DNA from: Aquitalea aquatilis
GTDB taxonomy: Bacteria > Pseudomonadota > Gammaproteobacteria > Burkholderiales > Chromobacteriaceae
DNA: 64,000 bases
Assembly (NCBI RefSeq): GCF_005155025.1
Contig: NZ_CP039731.1
Location: 4,154,001 to 4,218,000 of the forward strand
Direction: 5' to 3'
Part shown: one piece after another, positions 1 through 10,716 of the stretch
How positions within the stretch are numbered: position 1 is the first letter of the stretch
How the letters are laid out: each line of letters begins with the position of its first letter
Notes under the pieces: model-generated
The model's database searches: none
The model's input: the letters and a program-made list of their open reading frames with translations, nothing else
What the model was told of the DNA's origin: nothing
Made by a program: the position numbers and the translations under genes

Positions 1-2897
1 ACCGGGTCGTAAATCCAGCGCAGGCTGGCATAGCGGTTCTTGGCTTTGAACAGGCGGCCGGCAGGGTCGTAGCCGAAGTTTTCCTTGCTGCCCGGTGCAC
101 TGCGTTCGATCAGGCGACCTGCACGGTCGTAGCGGTAGTGGGTGGCGACATCGCCTTCTTGCTGTTCCACCAGTCGGCCGGCGGCGTCGTAACGGTAACG
201 GGTAGCGGCACCGTCAAAGCCGGTTTCCGCAATCACCCGTCCGCCATCATCGTATTCAAACAGATAGTGACGGTGGTTTTCGTTGCGCAGGGAAATCAGC
301 CGGCCCAGTTTGTCGTAGCGGTAGGCCAGCGCGTGGCCGTTGGCATCGGTACGGCTTTGCAGCCGCCCGGCCTTGTCGTAGTCGTAGTGCGTGCTGCGGC
401 CCAGCGGGTCGGTGATCTTGAGCAGGCGGGATTCTGCATCGTGCTCCAACTGGGTGGCCTGGCCATCCGGCAACACGACAGCACGCAGGCCACCATTGTC
501 GTCGTACTGGTAGCGGGTGGCGCTGCCCATGGCATCGATGATGAGGACCGAGCGGCCACGCTCATCGTATTGCCATTGGGTAACGCTGCCGGAACAGTCG
601 GTATAGCTTTCCAGCAGGCCATCCGGGCGGTAGCTAATCTTTTTGGCGCCGCCTTTGGCGTCGGTCACGGCAACCGGCAGGCCCTGTTCGTTGTAGGCGT
701 ACTCGGTTTTGTGACCTAGCGGGTCGGTTTCTTCAATCAGCTGCCCCTTGTCGTCGTAGGCACGTAGCCATTTCTCGCCCAATGGGTCGGTGATTTCAAT
801 CAGGTTGTCCTGCTCGTCGTAGGCAAATGCCACTTCGCTGCCATCAGCGCGCTCATGCAGAACGAGATTGCCTTTGGCGTCGTAGCTGTAGTTGTCCTGG
901 CTGGCATCCGGATGAATGTGAATAATCAGGCGTTTATTGGCGTCATAGTTCAACCACTCTTCGCTTCTGTCCGGAAAGATGGTGCGGTAGTGGTAGCCCT
1001 TTTCGTCAAAGTAATACTCGGTGGTGCGACCATAAGCGTCGGTGACATAGGTGAGATCGATGCGCTCATCCCACGCCAGACGGATATCCAGGCTGCCATC
1101 ATCCGCGTATTCGTGAATGGCGCGTGCGCCGGCATGGTGGCCATCCCACTCCAATGTGGTGCCGCGGTCGGTGCGGTCGGTGTAGCGGGTGATCAGGTGG
1201 TGCTGATACTGGTAGCTCCAGCTTTGCCCATTCTCATCTGTCGCGGACAGCAAGTCGCCGGCATCCCTGCTTAAGGGCTGCTGCTCTGTGTAGTGATACT
1301 CGGCCAATTTGCGTAATGGCCGGAGGGTTTCTGGGTCTTGCTGATTGATCTGGACAATGCGGCCATGCGCATCGTAGGACAAGGCAACGAGATAGCCGGC
1401 ACTGCTGACCAGCTGACTGATGCGGCCATCACGGAAATTTACCGCCAGCGTGTTACCCGCACGGTCCTTGAGCAGCGCCAACAGATAACGAGACCCCTGC
1501 TTCTCGTACAACTGGACCAATTCATGCCCAAAACTCAATGAAATCAGTTTGTCGTCCAGGCGAGTAAGCGTGTGCCCTTCCAGTTCGTCTTTCAGCGACT
1601 CCCCCAGTGGCAACAGGGGGTAGTCCAGCTTGCGTCCGGCATCATCGTAGTAAACCAGGGCTTCGCCGTTTTCCTCGAAGCGAGAGGAAAACGGTGCCAT
1701 CCAGCGCGCACCCAGCGGACCGTCAACATCGTTGGCATCAAAGTCAGAACGGTAAACCCGCTGCCAGACGATAGGCATCACACCCGGCAAGGTAAAATCT
1801 GTATGGATGAGGGTTTCCACCCCGTTCAGGTAGTCAATCGATCTTGGCGACGCTGGCTTGCCTGCAGGACAACCGCATTTGGGGCCAAGCCCGCCGCCCT
1901 TGAACAGGCTGACCACCTCTTTATGGATCTGCTTCACCTGCTTGGCGACTTTACCCATACCGCTTTTGACCGCGCCGCCTTTTTTATCCATATAGGCTTT
2001 GAAAGCGGCTTTCAGCTTGACTAGCAACGGCTTGAGTTTATCCGCTAGGACCTGCATCAATTTTTTCGGCAGCTCCGCCGCCCACACCGCCAGCACAGAG
2101 GCCATCTCTCGTAAGGTGGCCCGTAGCGCGGGTGATTTGGCAGTCATGTCATCAACCGCCTCTGCAGCAGTGACCACCATGCCGGCAGCAACTTGTTTCT
2201 TCTTCTCCCCGACGGCCTTGTTGATGGCGTCCATATGCGCGCCGATGGTGGCCCAGAAACCACCATTGGTTTTTTCCAGGTTGTAGGCCACCGGTTTGAC
2301 GGGAATGTTCTTGGCCGCAAATTTCCCCAGCGTGCCGCTACCAGCACTGCGCAACAACTCCGCCAGATCAAGCAGATACTTGCTGCCGTCCTTGATGCAT
2401 TGATTCAGGCAGCCATCTATCTTGCTCTCGACATAGTCCACCCACTGCTCTGGCCTGCCGCGAAAATCGCCGGGCAGCATATTGATCAACTGACCAACCA
2501 GCTGCGGTGCGATGACGTACTCGGCAACATCCTTACCTGCCCGGCGCATGGCATTGGCACACACTTTCAATGTCGGGCGAGTGCTCACCTTGAACAGGCT
2601 ACCCGCAGCGGGGACCACGCCAATCAGGTCCACCCCAAGAAACATCCAGTCAAAAATATCGACTTCCAGCTTTTTACGGTTCTTCTCGCTCATGTCCATG
2701 ATGTCGACTACCACATCGCCCACGGAAATGAGGTTGCCGACAACCGGAATCGCGCCGCCAATAGTGGAGAGGGTCTCTACGCTCAAATAGCCGTCGCTGA
2801 TGTCCTGCAGCCATTTGTCAAAGGATTGTCCAGTTTGGGCCAGAGCCTTCGAGGCATTGGCCGGGGTACCGTCAAGTACAGCAACAGGAGTGGTCAT
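1..2897 (-). CDS. Rhs/YD-repeat protein, type VI secretion-linked (3' end outside window)
   Basis: About 965 codons are visible and the frame is open to the left edge, so the Rhs core end and any C-terminal toxin are missing. The ATG at 2897 gives MTTPVAVLDG. Residues 1-120 include two hydrophobic stretches (around residues 45-65 and 85-105), followed by a lysine-rich helical region. A GPKCGCPAGKP motif near residue 340 marks entry into a DUF6531-type Rhs module. From there YD repeats of the form YDxxGR or YDxxG run to the window edge. The gene starts 34 bp after vgrG on the same strand, so co-transcription and delivery on the VgrG spike are likely. I saw no PAAR domain at the N terminus. Rhs proteins form a shell that encloses a variable toxin; the toxin type cannot be told from this window. 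Confidence 0.9.
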   Translation of the reverse strand, partial: MTTPVAVLDGTPANASKALAQTGQSFDKWLQDISDGYLSVETLSTIGGAIPVVGNLISVGDVVVDIMDMSEKNRKKLEVDIFDWMFLGVDLIGVVPAAGSLFKVSTRPTLKVCANAMRRAGKDVAEYVIAPQLVGQLINMLPGDFRGRPEQWVDYVESKIDGCLNQCIKDGSKYLLDLAELLRSAGSGTLGKFAAKNIPVKPVAYNLEKTNGGFWATIGAHMDAINKAVGEKKKQVAAGMVVTAAEAVDDMTAKSPALRATLREMASVLAVWAAELPKKLMQVLADKLKPLLVKLKAAFKAYMDKKGGAVKSGMGKVAKQVKQIHKEVVSLFKGGGLGPKCGCPAGKPASPRSIDYLNGVETLIHTDFTLPGVMPIVWQRVYRSDFDANDVDGPLGARWMAPFSSRFEENGEALVYYDDAGRKLDYPLLPLGESLKDELEGHTLTRLDDKLISLSFGHELVQLYEKQGSRYLLALLKDRAGNTLAVNFRDGRISQLVSSAGYLVALSYDAHGRIVQINQQDPETLRPLRKLAEYHYTEQQPLSRDAGDLLSATDENGQSWSYQYQHHLITRYTDRTDRGTTLEWDGHHAGARAIHEYADDGSLDIRLAWDERIDLTYVTDAYGRTTEYYFDEKGYHYRTIFPDRSEEWLNYDANKRLIIHIHPDASQDNYSYDAKGNLVLHERADGSEVAFAYDEQDNLIEITDPLGEKWLRAYDDKGQLIEETDPLGHKTEYAYNEQGLPVAVTDAKGGAKKISYRPDGLLESYTDCSGSVTQWQYDERGRSVLIIDAMGSATRYQYDDNGGLRAVVLPDGQATQLEHDAESRLLKITDPLGRSTHYDYDKAGRLQSRTDANGHALAYRYDKLGRLISLRNENHRHYLFEYDDGGRVIAETGFDGAATRYRYDAAGRLVEQQEGDVATHYRYDRAGRLIERSAPGSKENFGYDPAGRLFKAKNRYASLRWIYDP

Positions 2898-2931
2898 GAA
2901 GGTTCAACTTTGAGGATCTGGATTGACGATT

Positions 2932-5900
2932 TCAAAACTTGGGCATGGTGGGCAGTGCATCCTGGGCCTTGCCCATCAATGCGTCCTTCGCCTGCCCTTT
3001 TAGCGCAGGTATGGCGCTTTGCGGATTGCGCGCCAGAGCAAGGGCTTGCTGGGCCTGGCTGGCCATTGCGCTTACCTGCCCCACGGCATTGGTAAGTTGT
3101 GGGCTGACGCTACCCAGGGTGCTGCCCAGCTCTTGCATGGCTTTGCCTTTTACTGCCTCGCCCATTTGTTGCAAGGCGGCTTCCGGCTGCTCCACAAAGG
3201 GGAAGATGTCGGCTTTGTCCTGATGCGGCCGCCCCAGAAACTCGACCTGTGCCGCACCAAGAGGCAAACCATGCACAATCGCCTTGCCGGCCTCGTCCAA
3301 CACCCCCTTGTGTTTGATGCCTAGCGCATCAGTTACCACAAACTTGCCCTGATTCATTGAGTAGCCATTGGCAAATTCGTGTAGCACCTGCAGGTTGCCA
3401 GTGCCGGGCTTGGCAAAGGTTGGCGTCGGCGTACTGAGACTGGCCGGCCCGGACAGGCTATGGCTGGCGCCTTTCACGCTCACCACGCTGGGGCAATGCA
3501 CTTCGATGTTGCCGCCTTTCAGCCGGATATAGCCGCCGCCGCTGGTCAGCAGGATTTCCTGGCTGGCGGCAATGGTGACCTTGCCCTTGGCCGAGGTAAT
3601 GGTCAGGTCCTTGTCCGCCGTCAGTTCCATCGCATCACTCTGCGCCTGCACCTGCACCTTGCCCTTTGCCGCAATCAGTTTCAGCGCGATCTGGTCTTTC
3701 ACCCCCGCCACAAACAGGCTGATGTGCTGGCCGACGTTGTGCAGCCAGCGGCGACCGGTGGTTTCGTTGCTGTCGCGCTGGGCGATGAAGTTGAGGTTGC
3801 TGCCGGCAGAGAGGGTCTGGCTTTGTTCGGTGAGGCTGGCGATGCCGGCCGGGGCGGACAGGATGAGCAAGGGTTGCTGGCCGGCCTGGTCTTTTGCCGT
3901 CTTGCCGTCCTTGTCGGTGTTGCTACCGGCTTCCCATGCTTTGACGGCGGCGGCGTGGTGTTGCAGGTGGCCGCTGTCTTTCTTGCTGTCTTTGCTGTTG
4001 TCCGGCTGGATGCCGTCCGGCCCGGTTTCCATGGTATCGGCCAGTTGGCCGGTGGCCACTTCCGCCAGGCTTTGGCTGAGGCTGAGCGCGGCGTCGAGCT
4101 GGCTTTGTGCATGGTCGCGCGCCAGTTGTTTGCCGCCAGCGCCGTTTTGCGCTTCGGTGCTGAGCAGTAGGCCGTGTGCAGCGCGGATGGCACCGTGCTG
4201 GTCGGTGCGCAGCTCGAAGCCGTCGCCACGCGGCTGGGCTTTGCCATTGCTGCGCGGATGGGTGAGGAAGCCCTGGTTGAGCTGGGTTTTGCCCGGTTCG
4301 CTGGACAGCTTGGCGCGCACTTCGCCGGGGGTGTCGTCGAACAGCAGCTCGTTGTACTGGCCGCCCTGGTGCTCCTTGGATTTGATGCCGGACAGCGTCT
4401 TGTTGGCCGGCAAGGCTCCCGCGCCGCTAAAGGCCGGGGTGGCGTGGCTGCCGTTGTACAGCACACCGACGATGACCGGGCGGTCGATATCGCCTTCGAT
4501 AAAGTCGACCAGCACTTCCTGACCGATGCGCGGGATGAACTGGTGACCCCAGCCCGCGCCGGCGCTGGGCATGGCCACGCGCAGCCAGCAGGAGGAGGTG
4601 TCGTCGAGCTTGGCACCGATGCTCGGGTGTTCGTCTGCGCGCTGCCAATGGAACTGCACCTTGATACGGCCCAGTTCGTCGGTATGCACTTCTTCGCCCG
4701 CCGGGCCGACCACGGTAGCGGTTTGCACCCCTTTGGAGGTCGGCTTGGCCTGCGTGCTGTGGGCATAGGCCGGGGTAAGCGGGATGCCGCGACGCTGGGC
4801 GGTGATGGTGGTCTGGAAAGGGCTGCTGTTCTGCGAATCGGCAGCGTTGTCATTGCCCAGCAAGCCACGCAGGCTGCTGGCCAGATCACCCGGCAGATTG
4901 TTGTTGGCACGGAAGGTTTGGCCGGTGACGACGAATTCGCGCTGCTCGCTGCTGTCGGCTTCGTGTGCTGGGTGCTCGTCCAGGCGGAACCATTGGCCAG
5001 CGAGCAGGCTGCGTACCGAACCACTGCCGCTAAATTGTTTGGCCTGCACATCGTGCGCCTGCTGGCGCAGCTGGGCATACTGGCTGAGCTGCTCGGCATC
5101 GCTGGCGTAGTACAGCGACTGCGGGTCGTAATCCTGCAAGGTGGATTGCAAGGCATCACCACTGCGGCCTTGCTGAATGCGGGTCTGGTCGCCGGTATGC
5201 TGGGTGCTCACCGGCTGGTAATCGAAACTGGCCAGTGCCACATTGCCCGATACCACCTGGCGGGCGGTGCTCCAATCGGTGAGGCCGTCTTCTTCTTCTG
5301 TTGCATCGCTGCGGTGAAAGCGCACCCGCTCGCTGGCCGCCGGCGGCAGGCTGTAAGCGTCGTCGAACACCACCAGCTTGACCTGCGGATGCTCGCCATC
5401 GACATGCTCGAAACGCCAGGCATAACCTTCTTCGTGCAACAGCCGCACGATGAAGTCGAAATCGCTCTCGCGATATTGCAGACAGTAACTGCGCGGGCTG
5501 GCCGTGGCGGTGTGGAATTCCAGCGTCTGCACCTGGGCAAACACCGGATTATTGGCCTGATGTTCAGCCAGGATTTGTTTGACGATGTCGGGGACGGACA
5601 GGTCCTGAAACACCCGCGAGGTGCGACGCAGGCGCAGCAGGGCAAACGGTGGCTCGATGGTGAGGCCATACTTGGCAAAACCGCCATCAGAGCCTAATAG
5701 CTCGGCGCGCGACACCACGCCACAACGCACCACCTCGCTGCCAGCGGCATCCAGCACGCCGAGACGGGCGGCGACGCCCAACAACGACTTGAGTTCGATA
5801 TTGCCGTCGGGTGACAGACAGGTGAGCTGATAGCGATAGGCTTCCGACACGCCCTCGCTGCCATCCAGCGTGTGCGGCAACAGCTGCTCGGCGGCGATCT

Positions 5901-5985
5901 GCCCGCCATCCAGCTGCAAGGTAAGCAGACGCTGGTGCTGGGAAAAGGCGGCGGCGAAGCTGGCGAGCAGAGCGGAAAAGTCCAT
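2932..5985 (-). CDS. vgrG: VgrG type VI secretion spike protein with C-terminal extension
   Basis: The protein has 1017 residues and starts MDFSALLAS. Order of parts: gp27-like N-terminal region (about 15-400), gp5-like OB-fold (about 430-515, including a GWGHQFIPRIGQEVLVDF stretch), and the DUF2345 beta-helix (about 700-850). The last ~150 residues form a beta-sandwich-like region (GYSMNQGKFVVTDALGIKHKG) resembling transthyretin-like adaptor extensions, followed by an Ala/Gln-rich helical tail. VgrG trimers tip the T6SS puncturing device and carry effectors. The rhs gene directly downstream is the likely cargo, and the extension is a plausible docking site; that last point is inference. The 262 bp upstream hold no gene. 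Confidence 0.95.
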   Translation of the reverse strand: MDFSALLASFAAAFSQHQRLLTLQLDGGQIAAEQLLPHTLDGSEGVSEAYRYQLTCLSPDGNIELKSLLGVAARLGVLDAAGSEVVRCGVVSRAELLGSDGGFAKYGLTIEPPFALLRLRRTSRVFQDLSVPDIVKQILAEHQANNPVFAQVQTLEFHTATASPRSYCLQYRESDFDFIVRLLHEEGYAWRFEHVDGEHPQVKLVVFDDAYSLPPAASERVRFHRSDATEEEDGLTDWSTARQVVSGNVALASFDYQPVSTQHTGDQTRIQQGRSGDALQSTLQDYDPQSLYYASDAEQLSQYAQLRQQAHDVQAKQFSGSGSVRSLLAGQWFRLDEHPAHEADSSEQREFVVTGQTFRANNNLPGDLASSLRGLLGNDNAADSQNSSPFQTTITAQRRGIPLTPAYAHSTQAKPTSKGVQTATVVGPAGEEVHTDELGRIKVQFHWQRADEHPSIGAKLDDTSSCWLRVAMPSAGAGWGHQFIPRIGQEVLVDFIEGDIDRPVIVGVLYNGSHATPAFSGAGALPANKTLSGIKSKEHQGGQYNELLFDDTPGEVRAKLSSEPGKTQLNQGFLTHPRSNGKAQPRGDGFELRTDQHGAIRAAHGLLLSTEAQNGAGGKQLARDHAQSQLDAALSLSQSLAEVATGQLADTMETGPDGIQPDNSKDSKKDSGHLQHHAAAVKAWEAGSNTDKDGKTAKDQAGQQPLLILSAPAGIASLTEQSQTLSAGSNLNFIAQRDSNETTGRRWLHNVGQHISLFVAGVKDQIALKLIAAKGKVQVQAQSDAMELTADKDLTITSAKGKVTIAASQEILLTSGGGYIRLKGGNIEVHCPSVVSVKGASHSLSGPASLSTPTPTFAKPGTGNLQVLHEFANGYSMNQGKFVVTDALGIKHKGVLDEAGKAIVHGLPLGAAQVEFLGRPHQDKADIFPFVEQPEAALQQMGEAVKGKAMQELGSTLGSVSPQLTNAVGQVSAMASQAQQALALARNPQSAIPALKGQAKDALMGKAQDALPTMPKF

Positions 5986-6188
5986 GGCGTCTCATCACGT
6001 CTGCTGACGTGAATCTTCACATTCTGTTGAAAGTTCAACAGTTTATGCGCCTAACATGCGCTGGACAAGGTGGAATGGCATGAATGCGTAGTTCTACTGA
6101 GCTTTTGCCTGGCCTGCCCCGCCAGAAAAAGCATGAGCCATCACCTGCTCACATCAGCAGCGCTACGCGGTACACCACAGCAGCAGAC

Positions 6189-6213
6189 AAAAAAATGCCC
6201 GGCATCACCGGGC
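6189..6213 (-). terminator. Rho-independent terminator after dadX
   Basis: On the minus strand a GCCCGG / CCGGGC stem with a 5-nt loop is followed by a run of seven Ts after one A. It lies 35 bp beyond the dadX stop codon and ends the dadA-dadX transcript. Confidence 0.8.
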
Positions 6214-6247
6214 GAGAGACAAAGCACTACACAAAGCACGAGGAAAT

Positions 6248-7315
6248 TCAGCAGTACTGGAAATGGGCACGCTTCACATTGCACAGCACTTCATAGGAGA
6301 TGGTGCCGGCCTGGGCCGCCACTTCGTTGATATGTACGGTGTCGCCCCATAGCTCGACTTCGCTGCCGATGCCGGCTTGCGGCAGGTCGGTCAGGTCCAC
6401 CGTCATCATGTCCATCGACACCCGGCCAATCACGCGCGAACGCAGGCCATCGATGGCCACCGGGCTGCCGGTAGACGCCAGGCGCGGGTAGCCATCGGCA
6501 TAACCGCAGGCGATCAGCCCCACACGGGTAGGACGCTCGGCCACAAAACTGGCACCGTAGCCTACCGGCTCGCCAGCCGCCAGCTCACGCACACCAAATA
6601 CCTGTGAGGTAAGCCGCATCACCGGCTTCAGCGCTGCGCCCTGCTCGAAACCGGCAGGCAGCGGCGAAGCGCCATACAGCATGATGCCGGCGCGATTCCA
6701 TTGGCGATGGGCGCGCTCATGGCAGAGGATGCCGGCGGAGTTGGCAATGCTTTCCTCACCCGGCAGATAGCGGCAAACACTATCAAAGGCTTCCAGCTGG
6801 GCCTGGGTGGCAGACAGCTGCGGCTCGTCGGCACGGGCGAAGTGGCTCATCTTGACGATTTTGCCCACCTTGCCGCTGGCCATCAGCTTGCAGTGCGCGG
6901 CGGCGTAATCCTGCGGGAAGAATCCGGCGCGATGCATGCCGGAATCCATCTTCAGCCACACGGTGTAAGGCTTGGCCGGATTGGCCTGCAGCACCACGTC
7001 CAGCTGCTGCGGGCTTTGCACCACGCACCACAGGTCATGCGCTTCGACATCAGCCAGCTCGGCCGCTTCGAACACACCCTCCAGCAGCACGATGGGCAGG
7101 GTCACTCCACCTTCGCGCAGCTGGATGGCTTCTTCCAGACAGGCCACGGCAAAACCGTCGGCCACATCGGCCAGTGCCTGGGCACAGCGCAGCGCACCGT
7201 GGCCATAGGCATTGGCCTTGATCACGGCCAGGGTCGGACCACCGGCCAGTTGCCTGGCCAGCAGATAGTTATGACGCAGGTTTTCCAGACGGATGCTGGC
7301 AATCAGCGGGCGCAT
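6248..7315 (-). CDS. dadX: alanine racemase, catabolic type
   Basis: The 355-residue protein has the usual length of the family. The PLP-binding lysine is Lys33 in AVIKANAYGHG, and the VGYGASFVA segment carries the catalytic tyrosine of the second half-site. It interconverts L- and D-alanine. The start lies only 4 bp after the dadA stop, so the two form one operon in which L-alanine is racemised and then oxidised by DadA. This context supports the catabolic dadX rather than the biosynthetic alr; a second racemase elsewhere in the genome cannot be excluded. Confidence 0.92.
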   Translation of the reverse strand: MRPLIASIRLENLRHNYLLARQLAGGPTLAVIKANAYGHGALRCAQALADVADGFAVACLEEAIQLREGGVTLPIVLLEGVFEAAELADVEAHDLWCVVQSPQQLDVVLQANPAKPYTVWLKMDSGMHRAGFFPQDYAAAHCKLMASGKVGKIVKMSHFARADEPQLSATQAQLEAFDSVCRYLPGEESIANSAGILCHERAHRQWNRAGIMLYGASPLPAGFEQGAALKPVMRLTSQVFGVRELAAGEPVGYGASFVAERPTRVGLIACGYADGYPRLASTGSPVAIDGLRSRVIGRVSMDMMTVDLTDLPQAGIGSEVELWGDTVHINEVAAQAGTISYEVLCNVKRAHFQYC

Positions 7316-7319
7316 GCGC

Positions 7320-8630
7320 TCAGGCTCCGGCTACGGCGGTGCTGCTGTGCATTGGTACCACCAGCTTTTCGCCGCGTTTGGCATAACGTTGGATGGACAG
7401 GCCATCCACGCTGATGTCCGGCTGTACGCCGACGATCTGGTCGGCCAGCACCTTGCCGGAGCCTGCACTCATCGTCCAGCCCAGCGTACCGTGACCGGTA
7501 TTGAGCGACAGGTTGGCAAAGCGGGTGCCGCCGATGATGGGCGTGCCATCCGGGGTCATCGGGCGTAGGCCGGTCCAGAAGGTGGCTGCGGGAATATCGC
7601 CACCATCCGGGTAGAGGTCGCCCACCACCATTTCCAGGGTTTCGCGACGGCGTGGATTGAGGTCCAGATTGTAGCCAGCCAGCTCGGCCATGCCGCCCAC
7701 GCGGATGCGGTCGTTGAAGCGGGTAATGGCCACCTTGTAGGTCTCGTCCAGAATGGTGGATACCGGTGCCATGGCGGCATTGGTGATCGGCACGGTCAGC
7801 GAATAGCCCTTGACCGGGTACACCGGAATGTCGATGCCCAGGTTTTGCAGCAGATCGCGCGAGTAGCTGCCCAGCGCCACCACGTAGTGGTCGGCAGTCA
7901 GCATTTCGTCGCCGATGCGCACACCGCTAATGCGGCCGTTATGGGTTTCGATAGCGGAAATATTCACGCCAAAGCGGAATTTCACGCCCTTGGCCGCAGC
8001 AAGATCCGCCAGACGGCTGGTAAACAGATTGCAATCGCCGGTTTCGTCGTTCGGCAGTTGCAGGCCGCCGGTCAGCTTGTGCTTGACCTTGGCCAGCGCC
8101 GGCTCGACACGGGCACAGCCGTCCGGGTCCAGCACATTGAAGTCCACACCGCACTCTTTTAGCACGGCGATGTCCTTGGCCATGCCTTCCACCTGGGCTT
8201 GCGAACGGAACAGCTGCAGGGTACCGCCTTGGCGACCTTCGTAATCCAGGCCGGTTTCGGCACGCAGCTCCTTGATCATGTCGCGGCTGTATTCAGCCAG
8301 GCGCATCATGCGGCTTTTGTTGAGGGCATAGGATTGTTCGTTGCAGTTGGCCAGCATCTTGGCAATCCACTGCAACTGGTAAACGCTGCCATCCGGCTGG
8401 ATGGCAAGAGGGGCGTGACGCTGGAACATCCACTTGACCGCCTTGGCCGGGATGCCAGGCGCAGCCCAGGGGGCGGAATAGCCAGGGGAAATCTGGCCGG
8501 CATTGCCAAAGCTGGTTTCCAGCGCAACACCTTCCTGGCGCTCCAGCACCGTGACTTCAACGCCGGCCTTGGCCAGATACCATGCAGTAGACACACCTAC
8601 TACGCCGCCACCCAGTACGATTACCTTCAT
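7320..8630 (-). CDS. dadA: D-amino acid dehydrogenase small subunit, FAD-dependent
   Basis: The 436-residue protein begins [19 protein letters not shown], a Rossmann FAD-binding fingerprint (GxGxxG) at the very N terminus. The C-terminal part has the expected [12 protein letters not shown] segment of the DAO family. It oxidatively deaminates D-alanine and other D-amino acids, passing electrons to the respiratory chain. The start at 8630 is supported by an AGAGGA-type ribosome binding site immediately upstream; the frame stays open further upstream, but that would overlap the divergent regulator gene and precede the FAD motif with unrelated residues. First gene of dadA-dadX and probably controlled by the divergent Lrp-type protein. 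Confidence 0.95.
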   Translation of the reverse strand: MKVIVLGGGVVGVSTAWYLAKAGVEVTVLERQEGVALETSFGNAGQISPGYSAPWAAPGIPAKAVKWMFQRHAPLAIQPDGSVYQLQWIAKMLANCNEQSYALNKSRMMRLAEYSRDMIKELRAETGLDYEGRQGGTLQLFRSQAQVEGMAKDIAVLKECGVDFNVLDPDGCARVEPALAKVKHKLTGGLQLPNDETGDCNLFTSRLADLAAAKGVKFRFGVNISAIETHNGRISGVRIGDEMLTADHYVVALGSYSRDLLQNLGIDIPVYPVKGYSLTVPITNAAMAPVSTILDETYKVAITRFNDRIRVGGMAELAGYNLDLNPRRRETLEMVVGDLYPDGGDIPAATFWTGLRPMTPDGTPIIGGTRFANLSLNTGHGTLGWTMSAGSGKVLADQIVGVQPDISVDGLSIQRYAKRGEKLVVPMHSSTAVAGA

Positions 8631-8766
8631 TTCCTCTTTCTCCGTGCTACGCATCATGTGCTTAGTGATTTTGTGTAGTATATTTATTTCAATGCAGTTT
8701 TTTTCACCAAAATAAAACAATTTGCTAATTAATAACTCTTTCAAATTAAAGATTGGCAGTGAAATA

Positions 8767-9255
8767 ATGAAAGTAAAACACACCCACGAGCGCGAGCTGG
8801 ACAAGATCGATCTTAAGATATTGAAATGGCTGCAAAAAAACGGCCGCATTGCCATGACCGAGCTGGCGGAAAAGGTGGGCCTGTCCACCACGCCCTGTAC
8901 GGAAAGAGTGCGCCGGCTGGAACGCGACGGGGTGATCGAGGGCTATTACGCCCGCCTCAATCCCCATGCCATGGGCGCATCGCTGCTGGTATTCGTGGAG
9001 ATCAAGCTGTCGGCCAAGTCTGGCAATATCTTCGACGCCTTCCGCCGCGAAATCCAGAACATCCCGGAAATCCTCGAATGCCACCTGGTATCCGGCGAAT
9101 ACGACTACCTGATCAAGGCACGCATCCCCGACATGTCGATGTACCGCAAGCTGCTGGGGGAAATCCTGCTGCAACTGCCCAATGCCAATGAATCGCGCAG
9201 CTATGTGGTGATGGAAGAAGTGAAGGAAACCCATATGCTGGCGCTGCCGGAATGA
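8767..9255 (+). CDS. Lrp/AsnC family transcriptional regulator, divergent from dadA
   Basis: The 162-residue protein has an N-terminal winged helix-turn-helix ([20 protein letters not shown], then [12 protein letters not shown] as recognition region) and a C-terminal RAM/AsnC effector domain (GEYDYLIKA). The ATG at 8767 is chosen because the Lrp family start pattern follows a few residues later; an earlier in-frame start would add about 15 residues of low-complexity sequence. The 136-bp AT-rich gap to dadA is the expected regulatory region. In other proteobacteria, Lrp or BkdR-like proteins activate dad genes in response to alanine or leucine; that role here is inferred from the arrangement. 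Confidence 0.9.
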   Translation: MKVKHTHERELDKIDLKILKWLQKNGRIAMTELAEKVGLSTTPCTERVRRLERDGVIEGYYARLNPHAMGASLLVFVEIKLSAKSGNIFDAFRREIQNIPEILECHLVSGEYDYLIKARIPDMSMYRKLLGEILLQLPNANESRSYVVMEEVKETHMLALPE

Positions 9256-9501
9256 CGCCCTCCCCATCTTGCCAAGCGGCAAGGCGGCGCTGTCAACCTG
9301 TACCGGCAGAGAGGCCACAACGATTCAACCTTGATTTTCAATTAAGCAGTGCCTTATACCTGATTAATTTAGTACGCTTTTATCGCAGCACTTTAATTAA
9401 AGCTGTTTACATCTAAATCAGCCAGCTGCTTGAGCTGCCCATGGCCAGCACTGTGTGGCAGGCATGATCGCTCAGCGGCAAGTCACTGACAGGAGTGCAT
9501 C

Positions 9502-10626
9502 ATGTTCGGATTTGGCACCACCAAGCAGGACCAGCAGGAGAGCAAGCAACAGCTACACCAGTTCACGGCAATGCTGGACTATGTCGACAATCTGATCATG
9601 CTGGCAGACACCACGCCGGATAACACTATCTTCTACATGAACCGCACCGCGCGCGATGTGCTGGCCAGTCACCGCAGCATGATGAACAAGAAATTCCGCG
9701 CTGGCGTGGATGTCAACAATGCCTTCAAGCACAGCATCCACCAGTTTCATCGCGACCCCGACCGCATCCGCCAAATCCTGCAAGACATTGCCGCACGTCG
9801 TATTACTCACCATGAAGCACTGATTCCGGTAGGCAGCGTCACCTTCAAGACCAAGGTCTTTCCCATCTGGGATGATCAGGACAGCAGCAAGCTGCTCTGT
9901 TTCATGGCCAGTTTTCAGGACATTTCATCCGAGATAGAAGCCCAGAACTTGCGTGATGCCAATGACCAGCGGCGCACTTTTCTGGAAGAACGTGTAGGAG
10001 AACTATCAGGCAATATGCAGGCCATGAGTGCCACCATTGAAATGGTGGCCGTGCGCACGGCCTCGGCCTCAGACTCATCGGAAGAAATGCTGAGAAGATC
10101 GCAGGATGGCAAGAGCATGATCCAGAACAACGCTACCGCCATGAAATCGGTGAGCGAACTGGTAAGCCACACCGCTGACAATCTGACATCGCTGGGCAAA
10201 CAATCGGAAACCATTGGCCAGATTGTCAGCGTGATCAAGGATATTGCCGATCAGACCAATCTGCTGGCGCTAAACGCCGCCATCGAAGCGGCACGCGCCG
10301 GCGAAATGGGCCGTGGCTTTGCCGTGGTGGCCGATGAAGTACGCAAACTGGCCGAGCGCACTACCAAGGCCACCCAGGAAATCGGCAGCATGATTCGCGA
10401 CATCCAGCAGGAGGTCAACACCAGCATCCACTCGATGGACAGCGGCCGCCTGCAGGTAAAATCCACCGAACAGGACTTCAGCAATGCCGAAAACGCCATC
10501 GTGGCCATTGTCGATGAGATCCACCAGATGAGGAATTTCGTGGTCGAAATCGCCAATGCAGCAGAAGAGCAGGCTGCCACCGCGCAGGACATCAGCGACA
10601 AGCTGAGTGAAATCGCCAGGCACTGA
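9502..10626 (+). CDS. soluble methyl-accepting chemotaxis protein with PAS-like sensor
   Basis: The 374-residue protein has no transmembrane segment. Residues about 20-150 form a PAS-like domain ([18 protein letters not shown]). From about 155 onward it is a coiled-coil signalling domain with the conserved MCP hairpin tip ([19 protein letters not shown], then [18 protein letters not shown]). It should form a cytoplasmic receptor array with CheA/CheW and sense an internal cue; the ligand is unknown. A CAGGAG ribosome binding site lies 6 bp before the ATG. The ~245 bp upstream are AT-rich without another gene. Helical signalling domain is shorter than in membrane MCPs, as in other cytosolic ones. 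Confidence 0.9.
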   Translation: MFGFGTTKQDQQESKQQLHQFTAMLDYVDNLIMLADTTPDNTIFYMNRTARDVLASHRSMMNKKFRAGVDVNNAFKHSIHQFHRDPDRIRQILQDIAARRITHHEALIPVGSVTFKTKVFPIWDDQDSSKLLCFMASFQDISSEIEAQNLRDANDQRRTFLEERVGELSGNMQAMSATIEMVAVRTASASDSSEEMLRRSQDGKSMIQNNATAMKSVSELVSHTADNLTSLGKQSETIGQIVSVIKDIADQTNLLALNAAIEAARAGEMGRGFAVVADEVRKLAERTTKATQEIGSMIRDIQQEVNTSIHSMDSGRLQVKSTEQDFSNAENAIVAIVDEIHQMRNFVVEIANAAEEQAATAQDISDKLSEIARH

Positions 10627-10716
10627 AGCCCGTCCGGCTGGCTGCGCGTCTTGCCAGCCTGCCGGTCAGCGTTTAGTGTGGAGTGCCGTCAATACCATGC
10701 TATTTAGCCTTTGATC

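Noticed and set aside
4174-5697. Long open frame on the plus strand inside vgrG, encoding ~507 residues
   Set aside because: It is antisense to the well-supported vgrG frame; such shadows are common in high-GC genes and the product has no recognisable domain.
8631-8891. Extended N terminus of dadA from an upstream start
   Set aside because: It would overlap the divergent regulator and precede the FAD fingerprint; a good ribosome binding site supports 8630.
9274-9290. Small stem (CTTGCC/GGCAAG) after the dad regulator gene as a terminator
   Set aside because: There is no T-run after it on the plus strand and the stem is short.
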